A DNA stretch of 64,000 bases from G963663525 sp963663525 (GCA_963663525.2 CAXXHC010000001.1:3235273-3299272); one strand, 5' to 3'; shown: positions 18,607 to 30,108, numbered from the stretch's first letter. Notes: generated by a model from the sequence alone, not told the origin. Translations and numbers: made by a program.

Positions 18607-19506
18607 TTATTTTCCAAACTTCAGGGCAGAATGCGGCCGGATGAAGTTGTAATGGCACATCTGCAAAGACAGACTGCCGTCAAGAAGGTCCACATCTCTC
18701 GCATGAGAAGCGGTTTTACGTTGCAGATAGGAATTGCCTCGACGAATCGTAAGATTGTCTCGTTCGACAAACGACGTGTTGATGGTCGATGAATCCTCGG
18801 AGTTCAGCAAACAATCTTCAAGCTGTTCCTGAGTTCCCTGAATCAGTTTTCTGGTCACCTGAGTCACGCGATTCTTGCGACGTTTCTTGATGACCTGCGC
18901 ATAAACACAGACAAACGCAAGCATCGATATCGCAGCCCAGGCATAAGGCTCAAAGCCATCCGTGGTGAACTGGAAACGCTCTTTGACATGACCGCGACTG
19001 ATCGTATCGCCAATCAGTTCTCTCACATTTTTATAGCTCCGCCGTCCAACAACTGTGGATACCCAAAGCCTGGACCCGACCTCAAACATGGTGAAGATCC
19101 AGATCACTTTTTTCTTGGTGTCAACAAAAGTCCTGATTTCATCGGCTTGAAGCTCAACTATTTCGAAACCTTTGAGCTTCTTATCATTGAAGCGATGAGC
19201 ATATTCCGACGCTGTTTCCCACCAGCGGGCAACTGTGTCAGGAGATAGATTCTCGATCCTTGCCGTTGCTGAAATATCCACGCCTTCCACTGCCATTGCG
19301 GCGACTTTATCGAATGAAGAACGTGATTTGTGCAGTCGATAATACGGAGTACCTTTGGTGGAACCAAAGGTCTTTTTGCAAACTTTGCAGACGTATCGAC
19401 GGCGTCGCCCCTGGCTGGTTTTGTAGAACGAATGCTTCGTGATTTTTCCCTTGCCGAACTGACCATGAAGTGGACAATCCGGATTCATGCAACAGCGGTC
19501 GTTCAC
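18607..19506 (-). CDS. IS1-like transposase
   Basis: About 299 aa with GTG start. The N-terminus has zinc-finger Cys pairs (CCMNPDCPLHG; YVCKVCKKTFG), then a helix-turn-helix (ISATARIENLSPDTVARWW), and a DDE-type core beginning LQADEIRTFVDTKKKVIWIF with FTTDGFEPYAWA and a C-terminal HYNFIRPHSAL. It resembles the long IS1-type transposases with extended N-terminus. I could not define terminal repeats. A fragment of a relative lies at 2758. The 200-bp gap from 18402 contains a GC hairpin near 18580 only. Confidence 0.75.
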   Translation of the reverse strand: MNDRCCMNPDCPLHGQFGKGKITKHSFYKTSQGRRRRYVCKVCKKTFGSTKGTPYYRLHKSRSSFDKVAAMAVEGVDISATARIENLSPDTVARWWETASEYAHRFNDKKLKGFEIVELQADEIRTFVDTKKKVIWIFTMFEVGSRLWVSTVVGRRSYKNVRELIGDTISRGHVKERFQFTTDGFEPYAWAAISMLAFVCVYAQVIKKRRKNRVTQVTRKLIQGTQEQLEDCLLNSEDSSTINTSFVERDNLTIRRGNSYLQRKTASHARDVDLLDGSLSLQMCHYNFIRPHSALKFGK

Positions 19507-19807
19507 GGGTTTACGAGATAAGCCTGCCTTCGCTGGGTGCTGTGGAGAAGGAATAGTAATGAAGACACCAATGAAAGGTCCGATTCGACCTTCTTAATGC
19601 ACAGTCAAAGCCCACAAAAGGCATCATGCTCGGATTACAGCCGACTTGACGCAAATTTGCAATGGTATCGCCTTTCCCACATCTTCCGGACACCCGGATT
19701 TACCAAATGTCCGCCCACGCTTTCATGCGAAAGCAGTAACCTTGGGTCCGAACAGATGAGATTACTGTAGCGGGAGGAAAGGCTTGTGTAAATGGTTTTG
19801 ATGTTCT

Positions 19808-19910
19808 CGGGGTGCCATAGTCTCACGGATGTTTTCGTCCGGGAGGCTGTGTCTTTTCCCAACCACACGGCCTCCCACCATCTCCAATGGCGTGAGACCA
19901 TGCCACCCCG
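19808..19910. ncRNA. Predicted cloverleaf-like structured element
   Basis: A 20-bp outer stem (18 of 20 paired, CGGGGTG at its base, GTCTCACG/CGTGAGAC at its top) encloses three hairpins. These are GATG-TTTT-CGTC, a 12-bp stem GGGAGGCTGTGT/ACACGGCCTCCC with a 12-base loop, and CCAT-CTCCA-ATGG. This gives a compact four-way junction of 103 nt with almost no unpaired spacer. It could be a small RNA, a mobile hairpin element or a phage-like structure. Transcription direction is unknown. Confidence 0.5.
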
Positions 19911-19945
19911 GGTTTGGAAATGTCGACGGTTATTGAAACGAAAAT

Positions 19946-20035
19946 GTAGGGGCGGGTGAAAGGAGCGAAGCGACTGGAGCCCCCCGGAAATTCAACGGGA
20001 GGCTCCGCACCTTTCGGTGCTCCACCTTCCCCTAC
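19946..20035. ncRNA. Second junction-like structured element upstream of tex
   Basis: Outer stem GTAGGGG/CCCCTAC continues after a 2x2 mismatch with GGTG/CACC. Inside are an extended hairpin (GGAGCC/GGCTCC plus CCCG/CGGG) and GCACC-TTTC-GGTGC. It lies 100 bp before the Tex start, so it could be a leader element or an independent repeat. The remainder of 19507-20134 holds no supportable gene. Confidence 0.4.
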
Positions 20036-20134
20036 GGCGATTCCCTTTTTCCCATCTCCTCTGTTGCCCGTCCGGGGTATTTGCGATAATCTACCTCGCC
20101 TTGTAGGTACCAACTAAAACATTCAGGGAGCACC

Positions 20135-21829
<1,695 letters not shown>

Positions 21830-21838
<9 letters not shown>

Positions 21839-22276
21839 TTAATTGTAATCATTAATGTTTCACGTTGCCATCCATTCGGGTCGTCCATGATTCGTCCATG
21901 TTATCCATGAGCCTCCGTGGCGGCTCTCCCGGCGGGCATCGAGGTCAGATTGTGGCCTTATCAGTGTGTAAATACTACAGAAAAATGACAGCCAGCAAGA
22001 AAAAGGGGTCGAAATTTCGGGAAACAACCTCCTTCATCCATGTAGATAGCTGAAATTATTACTTTTCCGCGAATTGATCCATGCGCTTCGTCCATGTTCC
22101 ATCCATGTTCGACAATGATTATGTAGGAATAACGGCATATTATCCATGAGCGTCCATGGTGGTCCGCCCGGTGGAAGCCGAGGGTAAAATAAGGCCTAAT
22201 TACCTGTAATAACAAGGGTATGATGATGTTGAGGTCCGATCGACCCGATCCTTGCATCCATGCGTGCGTCCATGAC
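21830..22276 (+). repeat. Cluster of TCCATG hexamers
   Basis: About twelve same-strand copies of TCCATG occur in 450 bp, often paired (GTCCATG...TATCCATGAGC). Two longer diverged blocks around TATCCATGAGC repeat near 21905 and 22140. There is no ORF with coding character. The first copy forms the end of the truncated tex frame. Confidence 0.55.
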
Positions 22277-22539
22277 GCTATCGGCCCTCGCCGGTCGAGA
22301 GCGACTTGACGATTATCCGCGATACTATCACCGGGTGAAGGAGAGAATTTCCCGACCGTCGCGACTTGCGATCCCGCCACGATATGCCGGGATGGACCAT
22401 CCAATTATGACATAACGACAGCGACGCCGGTGTCAGAAAAGGCGCGAGTGTCCCCGACGCCGTCACCGTGACCTGTTTTCCGCCGTTATGTCCGGCTCAC
22501 TATCGCCGTGTGATCCGTCGCGGACGGGTTTTCTGCGGG

Positions 22540-22800
22540 CGTGTCCATTGATGGTTCGGGAGTTATTTCCGGACGGAGTGACCGAATAGGCGTCCGCAGC
22601 CCGTTTTCAGGCATGGAAGCCAGTCAAGTTGTTATCCGATGCGTATCCGATAGGCGTCCGATGGCGATTCACCGGATAATTATCGGACGCTCACCGGACG
22701 ATCATCGGATAACGGCTATTTGGGCCATCGGACGAAGTCAATGATTTCGATAGTTTACTGGACCTCATCGGATTCTTTGTTTTCTGAAAAAAATCATCCG
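22540..22800. repeat. Cluster of (A/C)TCGGA / TCCGAT words
   Basis: A 250-bp stretch is built from roughly ten copies of ATCGGA, CCGGA or their complement TCCGAT in both orientations, including TATCCGATAGGCGTCCGATG. It is noncoding. Together with the tract to its left it fills the 1-kb gap after tex. Confidence 0.45.
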
Positions 22801-22916
22801 ATTTTCGCAGCTCGGAGCTGGAATCGCGATATTTCCAGAACGAAAACGGTTATCAAGGCGATCACATTTATAAAAGAAAATCGAAAGCTGAAGACTTTCG
22901 GCTAAGCATCTTACTC

Positions 22917-23120
22917 TCAAGAGGCCAGTGTGGAGACTGTCCCCCCTTTTTCTTTTTTCTTTTTTCTTTTCTCCTTCTTTTCTTTTTGAGTCAACTTTGA
23001 TTTGTTCGTTTTCTCTTTTCGCTTTTTCTTATCCTTGTCGCTCATTAGACAGGCTCCTTCATGGTTTTGAGCACACTTTCTTTTCCCATAGGTTTCGGAA
23101 TCTTCCTTAGCATGTTTCAT
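22917..23120 (-). CDS. Lys-rich small protein of unknown function
   Basis: 67 aa, with a C-terminal half that is almost entirely Lys/Glu (KKKRKEKTNKSKLTQKEKKE). It overlaps the end of the upstream frame by 14 bp, as in a coupled pair. No family recognised. Low-complexity composition means it may be spurious. Confidence 0.3.
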   Translation of the reverse strand: MKHAKEDSETYGKRKCAQNHEGACLMSDKDKKKRKEKTNKSKLTQKEKKEKRKKKKEKGGTVSTLAS

Positions 23121-23325
23121 CAGTGATAGACTCTCGGCTCATGAAAGTCACTCCTAAAATCGTTCCGTCCAAATTCTCAAACATCTGGCCAATGTCTGCG
23201 TCCATTTTTCCTTCAAGATAATCCCTTGTGACGTCTCCATTATTGAGCAATTTCGTGACATATATTTTTCTGAAAGGTTTTAATCGGGTAATGATTTTCT
23301 CAGCGGCGTATTTACTTTTACTCAT
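23107..23325 (-). CDS. Small protein of unknown function
   Basis: 72 aa, mixed composition with regular hydrophobic spacing (YAAEKIITRLKPFRKIYVTKL, then IGQMFENLDGTILGVTF), so it looks like a real folded protein. No family recognised. It lies immediately beside the left end of ISL3 copy 2, pointing away from it, and its former neighbours are probably lost. Confidence 0.45.
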   Translation of the reverse strand: MSKSKYAAEKIITRLKPFRKIYVTKLLNNGDVTRDYLEGKMDADIGQMFENLDGTILGVTFMSRESITDETC

Positions 23326-23367
23326 CGTTTGTATCCCTATTTAAAAAACGCGACAGCAATGCCATCC

Positions 23368-24879
23368 GGCTCTTCGCTGTTTAGTGTGGGTAACGGCAGC
23401 TTATGCATCGGCTTCGCCGATCCGGGGACCCGTCCCCGCACCCCTGGGATTTATCGCTTTGAAGTCCAAACCTGGTTGTTGTAATAAGGGATAAAGAGAA
23501 AAGGAGAGGTTTCCCCCTCCTTTCCAGGTTCGGACCTTCGACGGCGCTCGGGTCGCGTCCCCGCGTTGCCTTATCCTCCGCCGAAGTTCTGCCAGTGTAA
23601 CCTTTGCACACTGAAGGAGCAAGAGATGGACGAGCGCGGACTTTTCACGATGGCTCTTGGATTGACCCCTCCCTGGGAGGTGGTGGATATTGACTTTGAC
23701 GCCGAGCGCCACCGGTTGGATCTGTACCTGGATTTTCCCGCCGGGAGCCGGTTTGCGTGCCCGCAATGCGAGGTGGCTTGCGGGGTTCACGATACGAACG
23801 AGAGGAGTTGGCGACATCTGAACTTTTTTCAGCACGAGGCGTATCTTCACGCACGCCTACCCCGGATCAAATGCCCTGAACACGGAGTAAAAACGGTGGA
23901 GGTACCTTGGGCGCGTCCTGGTGCGGGGTTCACGCTGCTTTTTGAGGCGCTGGTACTGCTTATGGCCAGAAAGGGCATGACGCCCAAGGGGATCGGCGAA
24001 ATACTTGGTGAGCACGACACGCGGATCTGGCGGGTGCTGGAATACTATGTGGACTCGAGTCTGGCGAAGCAGGACTGGTCCGAGGTCGAAGCGGTGGGCG
24101 TGGATGAAACCAGCCGTTCCCGTGGGCACGACTACGTGACGGTGTTCGTGGACATGGACGAGGCGAAGGTTCTGCACGTGGAGCCCGGCAAAGACCACCG
24201 GACGGTGGCGGGCTTCGAGGCTGAGCTTCACGCTCACGGCGGTAAACCCGAACAGGTGAAAGAGTTCAGCATGGACATGTCAGCGGCGTTCATCAAGGGG
24301 GTTGGGAAACAGTTTCCCGATGCGGCGATGACCTTCGACCGCTTCCACGTGATGAAGCTTGTCAACAAGGCCGTGGACGAGGTGCGGCGTGAGGAGCGCC
24401 AAGACAGGACTGAGTTGGAAAAGACGAGATGGGTCTGGTTGAAAAACGAGCAAAACCTTACGGACAAAGAGCGAGAGAAGTTCGATGAGTTGAAAGACAG
24501 CACGCTGAAAACGGCCAGGGGCTATCGGCTCAAAGAGACGCTTCAGTCGGTATATGCCGACTACGCAGGCCATCCAGATGACGGTGAGAAGCAGTTGCAG
24601 TACTGGTATTTCTGGGCCACGCACAGCCAACTGCCGCCGATGATCAAGGTAGCCAAAACGATCAAGACCCACTGGGATGGGGTATTGCGGTGGTTTCAGT
24701 CAGGTTTGACACAAGGGCTGGTGGAAGGCATCAACGGTATAATTCAGGCGGCCAAGCGCAAGGCCAGAGGGTTCAGGTCGTTTAGGAAGCTTCGAACCAT
24801 GATCTTCCTCGTCGCTGGAAAGCTAGACTTCGACCTGCCGCAGATGAAACTGCTTACCCACAGTAAATAGCGAGGAGGC
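23368..24879 (+). mobile_element. ISL3-family insertion sequence, copy 2
   Basis: Same 1512-bp length and ends as copy 1. The flanks differ: TGCCATCC on the left, CACTGAAG on the right, with no 8-bp duplication. This indicates recombination or deletion between IS copies rather than a simple insertion. The right end cuts the 5' part off a baseplate gene. Confidence 0.95.
23626..24870 (+). CDS. ISL3-family transposase (copy 2)
   Basis: Protein identical to the copy 1 transposase, with all catalytic motifs and the AGGAG RBS in place. Confidence 0.93.
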   Translation: MDERGLFTMALGLTPPWEVVDIDFDAERHRLDLYLDFPAGSRFACPQCEVACGVHDTNERSWRHLNFFQHEAYLHARLPRIKCPEHGVKTVEVPWARPGAGFTLLFEALVLLMARKGMTPKGIGEILGEHDTRIWRVLEYYVDSSLAKQDWSEVEAVGVDETSRSRGHDYVTVFVDMDEAKVLHVEPGKDHRTVAGFEAELHAHGGKPEQVKEFSMDMSAAFIKGVGKQFPDAAMTFDRFHVMKLVNKAVDEVRREERQDRTELEKTRWVWLKNEQNLTDKEREKFDELKDSTLKTARGYRLKETLQSVYADYAGHPDDGEKQLQYWYFWATHSQLPPMIKVAKTIKTHWDGVLRWFQSGLTQGLVEGINGIIQAAKRKARGFRSFRKLRTMIFLVAGKLDFDLPQMKLLTHSK

Positions 24880-25906
24880 CACTGAAGTCATAGCCGAAGT
24901 CCTTGGCGAACTCTATGCTTTCGGTGCCGAAATGCTGAAACAAGGCTTTCTCGATACGGCGACCGGGGTCTGGTTGGATCGAAAAGCTCAAGAATATGGA
25001 TTGGAACGTAAACCGGCTATTAAAACGGAAGGACATGTTATTTACGCACGTCCGGAAGCGAAAAATACAAATATCCCGATTCCGACCGGGTCTATTGTGA
25101 CGACACCCAAAGATCAATCCGGCAAAGAATACCGTTTCTTCACGACGGAGGATGCAATCCTCGAAAGTGGTCAGATTTCCGTCCAGGTACCGGTCATTGC
25201 GGAAAGCGCGGGTTCCAGTTTCAATGTCGGACCTGCATCGATCACGAAAATGAAAACGTACATCAATGGGGTTTCCTCGGTAACCAACGATACGGATTGG
25301 ATTGCGATTGTCGGTGTAGACGAGGAATCCGATGCGGAACTCAGACAACGATGTTTTCTCGCCTGGGAAGAATTGTCCCAAGGCGGTACGGCGGCGGCGT
25401 ATATATCTTGGGCCTTATCGGTCCCCGGCGTCAAATCCGCTTTTGTGGATGATACGTTGCCGCGTGGTGAAGGGACGGTGGATGTTTATATCATGGGCGA
25501 GGCCGGACCGCCCGATTCTGCGTTGATCGATGCGGTGCAATTAGTCGTCGATGCGAATCGCCCCATCACTGCAGATGCTTTGGTACGTGCTCCCGTCATG
25601 GTCTCGGTACCCATTTCCTTCAGCATTACACCACGTTCCGGTTTCGATACGACAACTCTCGATCAGGAAATCCGCCGCCGATTGTCCGTTTTCTTTGGCG
25701 ATATCGAAGATCCAACGTTGGGGATACAAGCATTGGGTGTGGGTAAAGACATCATTGTTTCGCAACTGATCGGTCTCGTGATGGCGATCCCCGGTGTGTA
25801 TTCCGTCGGTATCGAGCAACCGACCGGCGATGTGGCAATATCTCCAAATGAGTTTCCCGAATTGGGTTCCGTAATGATTACCATGGAGGCAGTCAGCGAT
25901 GAGTAG
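24880..25906 (+). pseudogene. Phage baseplate assembly protein J, 5'-truncated
   Basis: The frame is open from the IS border (TEVIAEVLGEL) through about 340 residues. The baseplate J/gp47 features are the repeated beta region with GVSSVTNDTDWIAIVGVDEES, then DAELRQRCFLAWEELSQGGTAAAYISWALSVPGV and GTVDVYIMG. Intact homologues are roughly 370-480 aa; the start is lost at the IS. The gene overlaps the next by 8 bp, as in contractile-tail operons. The first ATG inside (24932) could give a shortened product. Confidence 0.85.
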
Positions 25907-26480
25907 ACCTGCCGATACGATTGCGAAATTGGCCGATTATCTCTGGTGGCTGTTGCCAACTTTCCTGAAAAAGAAGGATCGAAATGAATCTTTAGTGGCT
26001 CGTTTTACAGACATCTGGGGCGAGCAGTTGGACGACGCTCGCGATACTCTCCTTTCCATCATTCCGGAATTACTGGTCGCCACGGCCTCGGGGGACTACC
26101 TGGACCTGCTAGCTCGCCAACGCCAAGTCTTTCGAGGAGAAGGCGAAGATGACGAATCCCTACGAACCCGCGTGCTGGCAGCCTATACCATCAAGCAGAA
26201 AGGCGGCACGATACCGGGACTGATCGAAGCTCTATCGCAACTCGGATACACTGTTGAAGTGCTGGAATCCTACAAAGGAACTGAAACCTGGTCGCGATTT
26301 CTCGTAAAAATTCTTGCGTGGGACGGCATCGTCACCCCGCAAAAAGCCTTTTACCAAACGTTAAGAACACTCAAACCCGCTCATACCTTGCCATTGATCG
26401 ATTCGGAACTGACCCCTCGGCAATGGAACGAGGAACCGGATCGAAATCAGGGTACTTGGAACGATTGGAAACCATCGTAA
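25899..26480 (+). CDS. Phage tail protein I-like
   Basis: 193 aa. The sequence (YLWWLLPTFLKKKDRNESLV, DYLDLLARQRQVFRGEGEDDESLRTRVL) has the character of contractile-tail protein I / DUF2313-type baseplate proteins, which join baseplate J to the fibre. ATG overlaps the J gene, and it is followed after 24 bp by the fibre gene. It belongs to a prophage, tailocin or injection-system remnant. Confidence 0.7.
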   Translation: MSRPADTIAKLADYLWWLLPTFLKKKDRNESLVARFTDIWGEQLDDARDTLLSIIPELLVATASGDYLDLLARQRQVFRGEGEDDESLRTRVLAAYTIKQKGGTIPGLIEALSQLGYTVEVLESYKGTETWSRFLVKILAWDGIVTPQKAFYQTLRTLKPAHTLPLIDSELTPRQWNEEPDRNQGTWNDWKPS

Positions 26481-26504
26481 AACTGAAAAAAGAAAGTAAA
26501 ATTC

Positions 26505-27910
26505 ATGACTCAAATCCGCGATATCGACTACCGTGCTCCCTTGGATCCCAGGGGAGAAAACCGTAAATGGATCGGCATTGTGCCTGCTGGAGTGTATACC
26601 GGATTTCGCGTGCATTCCGATGGAACCATCGATCCCGGAGTGCTTTTGACTCAGGAAGGCATCCGCATCGAGGAAACGGATGCCATATCCGTCGAAGTCC
26701 CTCCAGGGCATCCAACCCTCAATCGCTACGATCTGATCGTCTGCCGCCACGAATACCTGGAAACCTATCCCAACCTTGAAGCCCACTACGAAGTCATTGA
26801 GGGAACTCCCTCGGACGATCTCAATCCCCCGATTCCGAATCTTCCCGAGCATGCCGTTTTGCTGGCCTATGGACGGATGCAACCCGGTGAAACTACCTGG
26901 ACTCACGTGTATAACGCTAGCGCACCGGTCATCATGCGAAATCTGAAACTGGAGGCAGATGGTTATCACGTGATTCACGGCGATCAATCGGCGATTCTGG
27001 CCCGTCATTTCAAAGAAACCGATGAATTTCATGTGTTTATGGTGGCAAGTGGAACTGTGGATGACGGGAATCTGGTAGACATGACCGCGCCATCCCTGAC
27101 ACTGACACCCAGTGGTATTTTGCAACTTACTGCTCACTTGAATACGACAACGTCAGCGCATGCCGCTTCGAGTATTTCCGTTGAAGATTCCGAAGAGCGG
27201 TTTACGGCAGAAAATGTAGAAGCCGCGTTAGCGGAATTGGCTGGTGCAAGTAGAAGTACCGAGAATGTCAAAGGAAATGCCGATACGATCGCTCAAGAAA
27301 TCATCGATCGCAGTCAGGCGATCTCGAACCTTCAGAATCAGTTAAATGCCCATGAAACCGAGTCATCCGGTGCTCACGCCGCCTCGGCGATTTCAACGCA
27401 GGCCATTTCCGGAACTCCGTTTTCGCTATCTGACAGCGAGGTTCAAACTGCTTTAGCCGCTCTTGTCGAAAATCTCAATAATCGAGCCCTGAAATCAGGA
27501 GATACTTTTTCCGGAGAAGTCACATTCCAAAATGCTGTCACCTTGGATGCCGATGATGCAGATCAAGTTGCTTTTGACGAGTACGTCTCATTTTACCGAA
27601 TGGTGCCTCCCTGTGCCTCAACTTACCTCCAGGGAACATGGTCGGACGACGATTGGGAGATGGGTAACAATGGCGGCGGTTTTATGCGCACGAATGCCAG
27701 TTTCAATCGATTGATCTTGCCGATCCCGACGATTCCGGGTGCTCAAATTGCCTCTGTAGCCGCAGCCATGCAAAACACGGATTCATATGCGCACAAAGTG
27801 GACATCCGATTGTATCGTACTGAATTGACAGCGGATATGACCGAAGCGCAAGATGAAATCGGCGTTGGCTACGGCAATGATAAAACCGTCGATCAGTCGG
27901 GTGTCTATAC
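26505..27910 (+). pseudogene. Tail fibre protein, N-terminal part (IS-split)
   Basis: The N-terminal region (PAGVYTGFRVHSDGTIDPGV, LTQEGIRIEE) resembles phage fibre or head-spike attachment domains. Residues 210-330 carry the fibre motif repeated twice: AHAAS-IS...F-A-NVEAALAEL and AHAASAIST...VQTALAALVENL. The gene is interrupted after GVYT by the IS1380 element. With the IS and one TATAC removed it continues into 29483-29696 for 539 aa in total. Probably a receptor-binding or fibre protein of the tail module. Confidence 0.75.
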
Positions 27911-29477
27911 CCTCCAGTTGCATAACACTGAAGTCCATTTAATGTAGAAAAACACTTGCGGGCGCGTGGTTGTTGGGCGATATTGAAATATCACAGTCCA
28001 AAAACGCCAGACCAGGAGCGCACCGCAAGTGAAGTCCAGCAAAACACAAATTCAGTCGAAAGTCCACCGGATTTTACCTGTTCGTTTCGAGGATCAGGAT
28101 CTCACATCCTTCTCCGGTCTGATGATTTTCCAAGCCCTGTTTCAAAGGCTTCAACTTAAGTCAAAACTTCGCGTCAGTCTTTCGGATCACGGTGTTTCAC
28201 CAGCCTACGGGCGCCCAACAGTCATCCTGCTGCTGATCGTGCATTTGATTCTTGGTGGCCGACGCCTGCGGGAAATAGACACCCTTCAAGGAGATCCCAT
28301 GGTTCTGCGCGTCATGGGTCTGCGGCGTCTTCCCGATGTCTCCACGATCTCACGCACGCTGGCTTCCTCGACAGTCGACGACGTCAATGGCCTGAGAGAG
28401 ATCATCCGCTCGGAGGTTGTTGCCGATCTTCGACGCGAAAAAGTCACCCGCATCACCCTCGATTTCGACGGCTCCGTGCTCTCCACCAAAGGTCATGCCG
28501 AAGGGAGCGCTGTGGGCTACAATCCGGTGAAGAAAGGCGCGCGTAGCTACTACCCGCTGTTCTGCACCGTAGCTCAAACCGGACAGTTTTTCGACCTGAA
28601 TCACAGACCGGGAAACGTGCATGATTCCAACGGTGCCGTACGTTTCATGGCCGACTGCTTCGAACGCCTGTGGTGCGAGTTCGATGGCCACCTTGCCTTC
28701 GAATCCCGTATGGATTCGGCTTTCTTCGACTGGTGGACCGTCGCCTTGATGGGCGACTATGACGTGTCCTTCACCGCTTCCGTTCCTTTCGCACGCCTGC
28801 CAGAACTCAAAGGGATGATCGAATCTCGAAAACGATGGCGCAACATCGACGCCGAATGGTCTTTTTTCGAGCGCACGTATCAGCCGAAATCATGGGAACA
28901 CGCTCATCGCTTTCTTTTCTTCCGCAAGCATTCGCCCAGGAGGAGCAAAGAACCCCTCCAACTCGACCTTTTCGAGCCGGTGGAATTCGAGTACGACTAC
29001 AAGGTCGTCGTCACCAACAAGACCGAAGCGGCGAAAGCCGTCCTCGATTTTCACAACGGGCGCGGCGCACAGGAAGCCATCTTCGGTGAAGCCAAAACGG
29101 GAGCAGGTCTGGATGTGATCTGTGGCAAGCGACTGCATGCCAATCAGTGTTTCACGTTGTGCTCGATGTTGGCCCACAATCTCGGGCGCACGTTGCAGAT
29201 GCTCGACAAGCCGAAAGCCGACCGTAATACCCCCAAGCGCTCCACGCTATGGCGCTTCGAAAAACTCGAAACCATCCGCCGACTCGTGATTCAGCGCGCC
29301 GGAAGGCTAATCCGGCCACAGGGAAAGCTCACCCTCTCCATGAGTGCCAACGAAAAGGTCGAAGCGATGTTTTCTCATCACCTCGACTCCATTCGAAAAG
29401 CCGCCTGAGACAAATATTCAACTCTCAAAGAACGAAGGTCGTATCCATCACTTCGTTACGGTTATGCAACGTTGGGG
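27911..29477 (+). mobile_element. IS1380-family insertion sequence
   Basis: A 1567-bp element. Ends are CCTCCAGTTGCATAAC and, read inward from the right, CCCCAACGTTGCATAAC. A 5-bp TATAC duplication lies at 27906-27910 and 29478-29482. It inserted into the tail fibre gene. A 33-bp copy of its left end also occurs at 41642-41674. Confidence 0.88.
28029..29408 (+). CDS. IS1380-family transposase
   Basis: 459 aa, GTG start. Carries the IS1380 DDE features: LDFDGSVLSTKG with the first Asp, GYNPVKKGARSYYPLF, LNHRPGNVHDSNGA, FESRMDSAFFDW with the second Asp, and NGRGAQEAIFGEAKTGAGLD with the Glu. Full length for the family and apparently intact. Confidence 0.92.
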   Translation: MKSSKTQIQSKVHRILPVRFEDQDLTSFSGLMIFQALFQRLQLKSKLRVSLSDHGVSPAYGRPTVILLLIVHLILGGRRLREIDTLQGDPMVLRVMGLRRLPDVSTISRTLASSTVDDVNGLREIIRSEVVADLRREKVTRITLDFDGSVLSTKGHAEGSAVGYNPVKKGARSYYPLFCTVAQTGQFFDLNHRPGNVHDSNGAVRFMADCFERLWCEFDGHLAFESRMDSAFFDWWTVALMGDYDVSFTASVPFARLPELKGMIESRKRWRNIDAEWSFFERTYQPKSWEHAHRFLFFRKHSPRRSKEPLQLDLFEPVEFEYDYKVVVTNKTEAAKAVLDFHNGRGAQEAIFGEAKTGAGLDVICGKRLHANQCFTLCSMLAHNLGRTLQMLDKPKADRNTPKRSTLWRFEKLETIRRLVIQRAGRLIRPQGKLTLSMSANEKVEAMFSHHLDSIRKAA

Positions 29478-29696
29478 TATACTCTCTCTGCCGAGCAAGT
29501 TCATCAAATGGTTACGGCAATAGCAACAGACGATCCGGACAATGATCCGGCTCCGCAAGAGATGACTGTTGACGACGTCTGGCGAGTCGTCGTGTATTCG
29601 CAAGGTGAAAGCGGGCTCAGTGAGCAATGGGGGGACGGCCATTTGATTTTTAAGGGATTGCGCGTGACGTATCGAAGGAAGAAATTGCTGGTTTGA
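29478..29696 (+). pseudogene. Tail fibre protein, C-terminal part
   Basis: After the IS1380 element the original frame resumes as LSAEQVHQMVTAIATDDPDN and ends RVTYRRKKLLV. The reading frame matches the 26505-27910 part across the TATAC duplication. A false internal start gives an apparent separate 74-aa ORF. Confidence 0.75.
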
Positions 29697-29701
29697 TGGA
29701 G

Positions 29702-29735
29702 GGAAACGACCCTCCGCCGATTCGTTTCCTTTTTT
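29702..29735 (+). terminator. Rho-independent terminator after the tail module
   Basis: Perfect 8-bp stem GGAAACGA/TCGTTTCC around a 12-base loop, followed by six T residues, starting a few bases after the fibre stop codon. It marks the end of the tail operon. Confidence 0.8.
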
Positions 29736-29749
29736 CTCAAATCACGGCG

Positions 29750-29880
29750 AGAAGGCGCGGATCCGCGACAAAGTCGTGCCCCTCGTGCCGAAGGATGCCA
29801 GGGCCGTGCCGGAGAACATCGAAGTGAAGCGCTTTGCCGAGACGAAGGTTACCGGCTACCGGCTGAAGCAAGCGGCGTAA
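29750..29880 (+). pseudogene. C-terminal gene scrap, duplicated near 58.6 kb
   Basis: An open frame without start encodes KVVPLVPKDARAVPENIEV and ends ETKVTGYRLKQAA. The same ending (ETNVTGYRLKRAA) lies at 58588 on the minus strand, followed in both cases by similar noncoding DNA and the same operator. The parent gene is not recognised. The shared segment shows an old duplication. The rest of 29881-30108 is noncoding. Confidence 0.5.
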
Positions 29881-30108
29881 GTCCGGGTAGGTGAAGGTCT
29901 GTTTGTCGGTTCATCGTGGTTGACCTGCGCCCGGATGTCGCCAAAGAAGGTAACACCAGCTAGGCAATCCTCCCAGGATCGCTTTCCGGAAACTCGCAAT
30001 GGCTTTTGCCCGATCAGATCCTTCTCATTTTTCTGTTTTCAAGGAGCGAAAAGCAGCGGAATCCGGTCATTCGCGACTGTCCCCATCGAAGCTGGACAGG
30101 GACATACA

